Below are positions 61,602-64,000 of a stretch of DNA of 64,000 bases, one piece after another (within the stretch, counting starts at the first letter, position 1; each line of letters begins with the position of its first letter). The stretch covers positions 20,095-84,094 of the forward strand of contig NZ_JAMAST010000009.1 in the NCBI RefSeq assembly GCF_023336505.1, written 5' to 3'. The stretch comes from Sporolactobacillus mangiferae (lineage in GTDB: Bacteria > Bacillota > Bacilli > Bacillales > Sporolactobacillaceae). The translations under genes and the position numbers were made by a program. Under the pieces are notes generated by a model. It was not told the DNA's origin, searched no databases, and saw nothing but the letters and a program-made list of their open reading frames with translations.

Positions 61602-62111
61602 ATGGAAAAGTTTACGATTATTTTAGGGGACATTACAAAAATAAAGACCGACGCGATTGTTAACGCCGCCAATACGACGCTGCTCGGCGGAGGCGGAGTC
61701 GACGGAGCCATTCATCGCGCTGCCGGCCCACAGCTGCTTGCCGAGTGCCGGACGTTGCATGGCTGCCCGACCGGTCAGGCGAAGATAACAAAAGGCTACA
61801 GGCTGCCCGCAAACTATGTGATCCATACGCCGGGACCGATCTGGCGAGGCGGCAGCTGCAATGAACGGAATTTATTGCGCAACTGCTACGCAAACAGTCT
61901 CGCGCTTGCAGAAACATATGGCTGCCGAACGGTTGCCTTTCCGTCAATCAGTACCGGCATCTATCACTTCCCGCTGGATCTGGCCGCACCGGTCGCCTGC
62001 CGGACGATCCTCGATTTTTTACAAAAGTCTGCGATAGTCACAAAGGTGCAGATGGTCTGCTTTGATGAGCAGACAAAACAAGCCTATGATCAAGCTTTCA
62101 TGAATTGTTAG
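61602..62111 (+). CDS. Macrodomain protein (O-acetyl-ADP-ribose deacetylase type)
   Basis: 169-aa MacroD-type macrodomain. LGDITKIKTDAIVNAANTTLLGGGGVDGAI carries the ADP-ribose site with the NAAN asparagines and GGGVDGAIH; FPSISTGIYHFP carries the second loop. Such enzymes hydrolyse O-acetyl-ADP-ribose or remove ADP-ribose from acidic residues. The ATG follows GAGGTCCTTTTC. No ADP-ribosyltransferase or sirtuin gene lies nearby to name its partner. Confidence 0.9.
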   Translation: MEKFTIILGDITKIKTDAIVNAANTTLLGGGGVDGAIHRAAGPQLLAECRTLHGCPTGQAKITKGYRLPANYVIHTPGPIWRGGSCNERNLLRNCYANSLALAETYGCRTVAFPSISTGIYHFPLDLAAPVACRTILDFLQKSAIVTKVQMVCFDEQTKQAYDQAFMNC

Positions 62112-62258
62112 CCTCGTTACGATTTTTATGGCGGTTACTGTTTTCGTACGCTTCGCTACGATTTCTATGACGCTCGTTACCCTTTTCACGGACTTCGTTT
62201 CTAATTTTATGGCGGTTGTTACCCTTTTGTTGCTTCTCTATGATTTTGTTCCAATTAA
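62112..62258. repeat. Short quasi-tandem CGNTACGATTT(T/C)TATG tract
   Basis: Imperfect recurring pieces: CGTTACGATTTTTATGGCGG, CGCTACGATTTCTATGACG, TCTAATTTTATGGCGGTTG and CTCTATGATTTTG, mixed with TTACCCTTTT twice. Non-coding and downstream of the macrodomain gene; perhaps decaying slippage product. Confidence 0.4.
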
Positions 62259-62330
62259 TTAATCTTTTTTTAAGAATCGATCCGTAAACTGGATGTATTG
62301 AAAAAAATGGAACATAAAGGGTGAAGAATC

Positions 62331-62741
62331 GTGAATCGAGTGAGCAAAATAAATTATTGGATCGGTATCGCAGTTGCGGCGGTTCTGTTGCTGGAGTCTG
62401 CGTTTGGCATCTACAGTTTTATTCATAGCAAGGCACAGGCACAATCCTTCCAGCAGAGATTTCCGCAAACCAGCCAGCAGGCACCTGATTTCAGTGATCA
62501 GGATAATTCAGGAAGTCAATCTGGAAATTCTAGCGGACCGCAAATGAACCGTAATTTCCCGAACGGCGGTACGCGCATGCAGTCAAGAGCATTGCAGACA
62601 AGTCCTGGCACACTGGTATTTCATATTTTCACGTTGCTTTTATCCGCAGCAGCGCTTGTGATGACAGCGATCATCGCAAGAAATAATGCAAGGAAGAAAA
62701 AAGAGCTGGGCACGACAAAAGAACTGACTGATCAGCAATAA
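62331..62741 (+). CDS. Small two-helix membrane protein, unknown
   Basis: 136 aa. One helix near the N-terminus (YWIGIAVAAVLLLESAFGIY) and one near the C-terminus (LVFHIFTLLLSAAALVMTAII), joined by a Gln/Ser/Asn/Gly-rich hydrophilic loop (about 40-90) that is probably extracytoplasmic; the tail is Lys-rich. GTG start at 62331 follows AAGGGTG. No family recognised. It ends in a repeat region followed by a strong palindromic terminator. Confidence 0.6.
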   Translation: MNRVSKINYWIGIAVAAVLLLESAFGIYSFIHSKAQAQSFQQRFPQTSQQAPDFSDQDNSGSQSGNSSGPQMNRNFPNGGTRMQSRALQTSPGTLVFHIFTLLLSAAALVMTAIIARNNARKKKELGTTKELTDQQ

Positions 62742-62744
62742 GCA

Positions 62745-62840
62745 AGGGACCCTGTTCAGCGCGAGGCTTCTCCGCTTTGATGCTTAGATAGTGTATTGTT
62801 TTGTTGCTTGCCTGCAGGGCAAAATACTTTCTTATAGCAC
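62745..62840 (+). repeat. Repeat module D (third, truncated copy)
   Basis: GTTCAGCGCGAGGCTTCTCC, CGCTTTGATGCTTAGATAG, TGTATTGTTTTGTTG, GGGCAAAATACTTTCTTAT. Order matches the 30390 and 49800 copies from the CTCCGCTTTGA block onward. Confidence 0.55.
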
Positions 62841-62841
62841 C

Positions 62842-62873
62842 AAAAAGCCTGTTCACATGTGAACAGGCTTTTT
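62842..62873. terminator. Perfect 32-bp palindromic terminator
   Basis: AAAAAGCCTGTTCAC, AT, and its exact complement ending in TTTTT form a perfect palindrome suited to termination in either direction. Confidence 0.85.
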
Positions 62874-62874
62874 C

Positions 62875-63060
62875 ACAAGTAAAGAAAGTATATGATTTTG
62901 ACCCATATGAAAACCAATAAACCAGTGTCTTGTCGAGAATCAAAACGGGGATGCGCTGGCGCCAGCGGAGCGTTCCTGTTGATCAGCAAGCCTGGGAAGA
63001 CCCCGCAGGAATTTACCTGCCCGCGGAGGCTTCCGGATCGCCCGCGGAAGCACGTACTTT
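62875..63060 (-). repeat. Inverted copy of the GC-rich repeat tail found at 31030-31175
   Basis: Read on the minus strand: GCGATCCGGAAGCCTCCGCG, AATTCCTGCGGGG, GATCAACAGGAACGCTCCGC, CGCCAGCGCA, AAGACACTGGTTTATTGGTT, ATATGGGTCAA and ATACTTTCTTTAC. It combines blocks from the 30820 and 49800 elements, showing the mosaic nature of the family. Confidence 0.65.
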
Positions 63061-63099
63061 AAAAGTGAGATAAATGTGCTTAAAATCGCAGCAAATCTT

Positions 63100-63843
63100 T
63101 TATTCCCTGAGCTGATTTCCATGAAATGCTTTGAGCAGAAATTCAGCGTCCGGTACGTTCAGGCGCGCGTAGGAGCACAGAAATTCCCGATTATCATATG
63201 CCGCATTACGCAAAGAAGCTTCGATTCGCTCAGTTGCCAACGTCACAATCGCATACCGTGCATACGGACCGGACGCGCATCCGAGCGAACCGGGATTAAG
63301 ATAAATTGTGTGTTCCGACTTAAAAAAATGAGCCAGGTGATGGTGTCCAAAGCAGATCAGTTCATAAGGGCAGTCAGCAAACAATTTTTTCATTGTCTCA
63401 AGCGTTGGCTCAATAATTGAACTGAATGGATCATCATAAAAAGGCGCAGACAGTTTGCCTGACTCAATGTGATAATGCGTGAAAAGAATGGAATGCCCCA
63501 TGAGCGTCGTTTCAATCACTCGTGGAAGTGAATCAAGCGGATTAACAAAAAACGGATTAAGCCGGTTTGCTATCCATTGATGGTGGATGCACGTGTCTTC
63601 ATGACTTTTGGGATATGGCTGTCCATGAATGAGCGCAAGCACACCCTCGTCATGATTGCCGGTGATCATTGAGACATCTTTCCGCTTAAAAAGAGTGTCA
63701 AGCACCTCGTTAGAATTTGGACCGATCCCAATCATATCGCCAAGGCAATAAATATGCGAGACATTTTCTCGATCAATTTCAGCAAGTGCGGCTTTTAAAG
63801 CTGGATAATTACCATGAACATCAGTAATGACTGCTATTTTCAT
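63100..63843 (-). CDS. Metallophosphoesterase (YfcE/calcineurin-like)
   Basis: 247-aa cytoplasmic phosphoesterase. Metal-binding motifs in order: DVHGNYPAL (residues 8-), GDMIGIGPN, GNHDEGV, FTHYHIE and GHHHLAH, a full set for the two-metal site. The long insert between GNHD and the second His motif is normal for this subgroup. Substrates of such proteins range from phosphodiesters to nucleotides. The ATG at 63843 follows GGGAGGGGCGTTTA. Probably in the same transcript as the HAD gene that precedes it (52 bp gap). Confidence 0.85.
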   Translation of the reverse strand: MKIAVITDVHGNYPALKAALAEIDRENVSHIYCLGDMIGIGPNSNEVLDTLFKRKDVSMITGNHDEGVLALIHGQPYPKSHEDTCIHHQWIANRLNPFFVNPLDSLPRVIETTLMGHSILFTHYHIESGKLSAPFYDDPFSSIIEPTLETMKKLFADCPYELICFGHHHLAHFFKSEHTIYLNPGSLGCASGPYARYAIVTLATERIEASLRNAAYDNREFLCSYARLNVPDAEFLLKAFHGNQLRE

Positions 63844-63894
63844 TAAACGCCCCTCCCGAGAGGTACACATCAACTGACTCAAACAAAGCTTCTG

Positions 63895-64000
63895 TTATAG
63901 AACGTGGGCTTCAATCCATCTTGCCACCCCGTCATCCTCATTTTTCTCGCAGATAAAGTTAGCCGTCTTCCTGGCCGCTTCAATCCCATTGAATACAGCT
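63895..64000 (-). CDS. HAD-superfamily (Cof-type) hydrolase, C-terminal 34 residues
   Basis: Only the last 34 codons are in the window. They read AVFNGIEAARKTANFICEKN followed by EDDGVARWIEA and end HVL. The N-x-x-x-x-x-x-A-x-x-x-x-x-x-N-x-x-D-G-V-A pattern is the standard ending of Cof-type HAD phosphatases, which act on sugar phosphates or cofactors. Reading continues beyond the edge, so the start and catalytic motifs cannot be checked. Confidence 0.7.
   Translation of the reverse strand, partial: AVFNGIEAARKTANFICEKNEDDGVARWIEAHVL

Overview
The window comes from a low-to-mid GC, endospore-forming member of the Bacillales. The evidence is strong AGGAGG-type ribosome sites with frequent TTG/GTG starts, a PdaA-type spore-cortex deacetylase, and long stretches of gene content that match Bacillus subtilis loci (pdaA-yfjT-yfkD, an MFS gene in the yfkF position, yfkH/yfkJ/yfkM-like genes, ycgQ-ycgR, pfeT beside a thioredoxin-like gene). 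Gene order and sequences are too divergent for the B. subtilis group itself; a Sporolactobacillaceae-like relative is a guess, not a result. No rRNA, tRNA, prophage, intact insertion sequence or CRISPR array was seen.

Layout. 1-6.8 kb: 5' part of recX, a gene-free stretch with a cluster of DnaA-box sequences, pdaA/yfjT/yfkD, mtnE, an MFS transporter, a thioredoxin-like protein and a VanZ protein. 6.8-12 kb: metal and stress genes, including a P1B4-type ATPase (pfeT) with Fur-like and PerR-like boxes, a BrkB protein, a low-molecular-weight phosphatase and a VIT-type transporter with a structured leader. 12-16.5 kb: adenine deaminase, an rRNA m5C methyltransferase, an LD-carboxypeptidase-like protein. 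17-30 kb: mixed metabolism and stress (isochorismatase-like, arginase-fold, DJ-1/PfpI, YcgQ/YcgR, TipAS-type MerR regulator, CAP protein, Rieske-FAD oxidoreductase, O-antigen-ligase-like protein, proC). 31-39 kb: secreted GH92 enzyme, GNAT, murB, and a translationally overlapping CheY-like / CheC-like / PAS-GGDEF operon. 39.5-43.4 kb: a complete ComX-type quorum-sensing locus in the order comX-comQ-comP-comA; comX is only 56 codons. 43.9-46.8 kb: agmatine to putrescine genes (aguA-aguB) and a DedA protein. 47-64 kb: Sel1-repeat protein, VanW, a MarR regulator overlapping a membrane-protein gene, a serine hydrolase, a secreted purple-acid-phosphatase-like enzyme, an EAL-CBS-GGDEF protein, aldo/keto reductase, a DedA-PAP2 fusion with an eroded phosphatase site, a DMT exporter, a macrodomain protein, a phosphoesterase and the C-terminus of a HAD hydrolase.

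The gene-free gaps are not empty. At least ten carry pieces of a modular repeat family built from a short hairpin (CTTGGC-TTT-GCCAAG), a 21-23 bp tandem module around ATTTACCGGTCAT present in 1, 2, 3 or 4 units at four loci, GC-rich palindromes and a shared end module ATACTTTCTTAT. The most notable observations are the comX-first quorum-sensing operon, the DnaA-box cluster beside recX, and this modular repeat family with its copy-number series and a compensatory base change in its hairpin.
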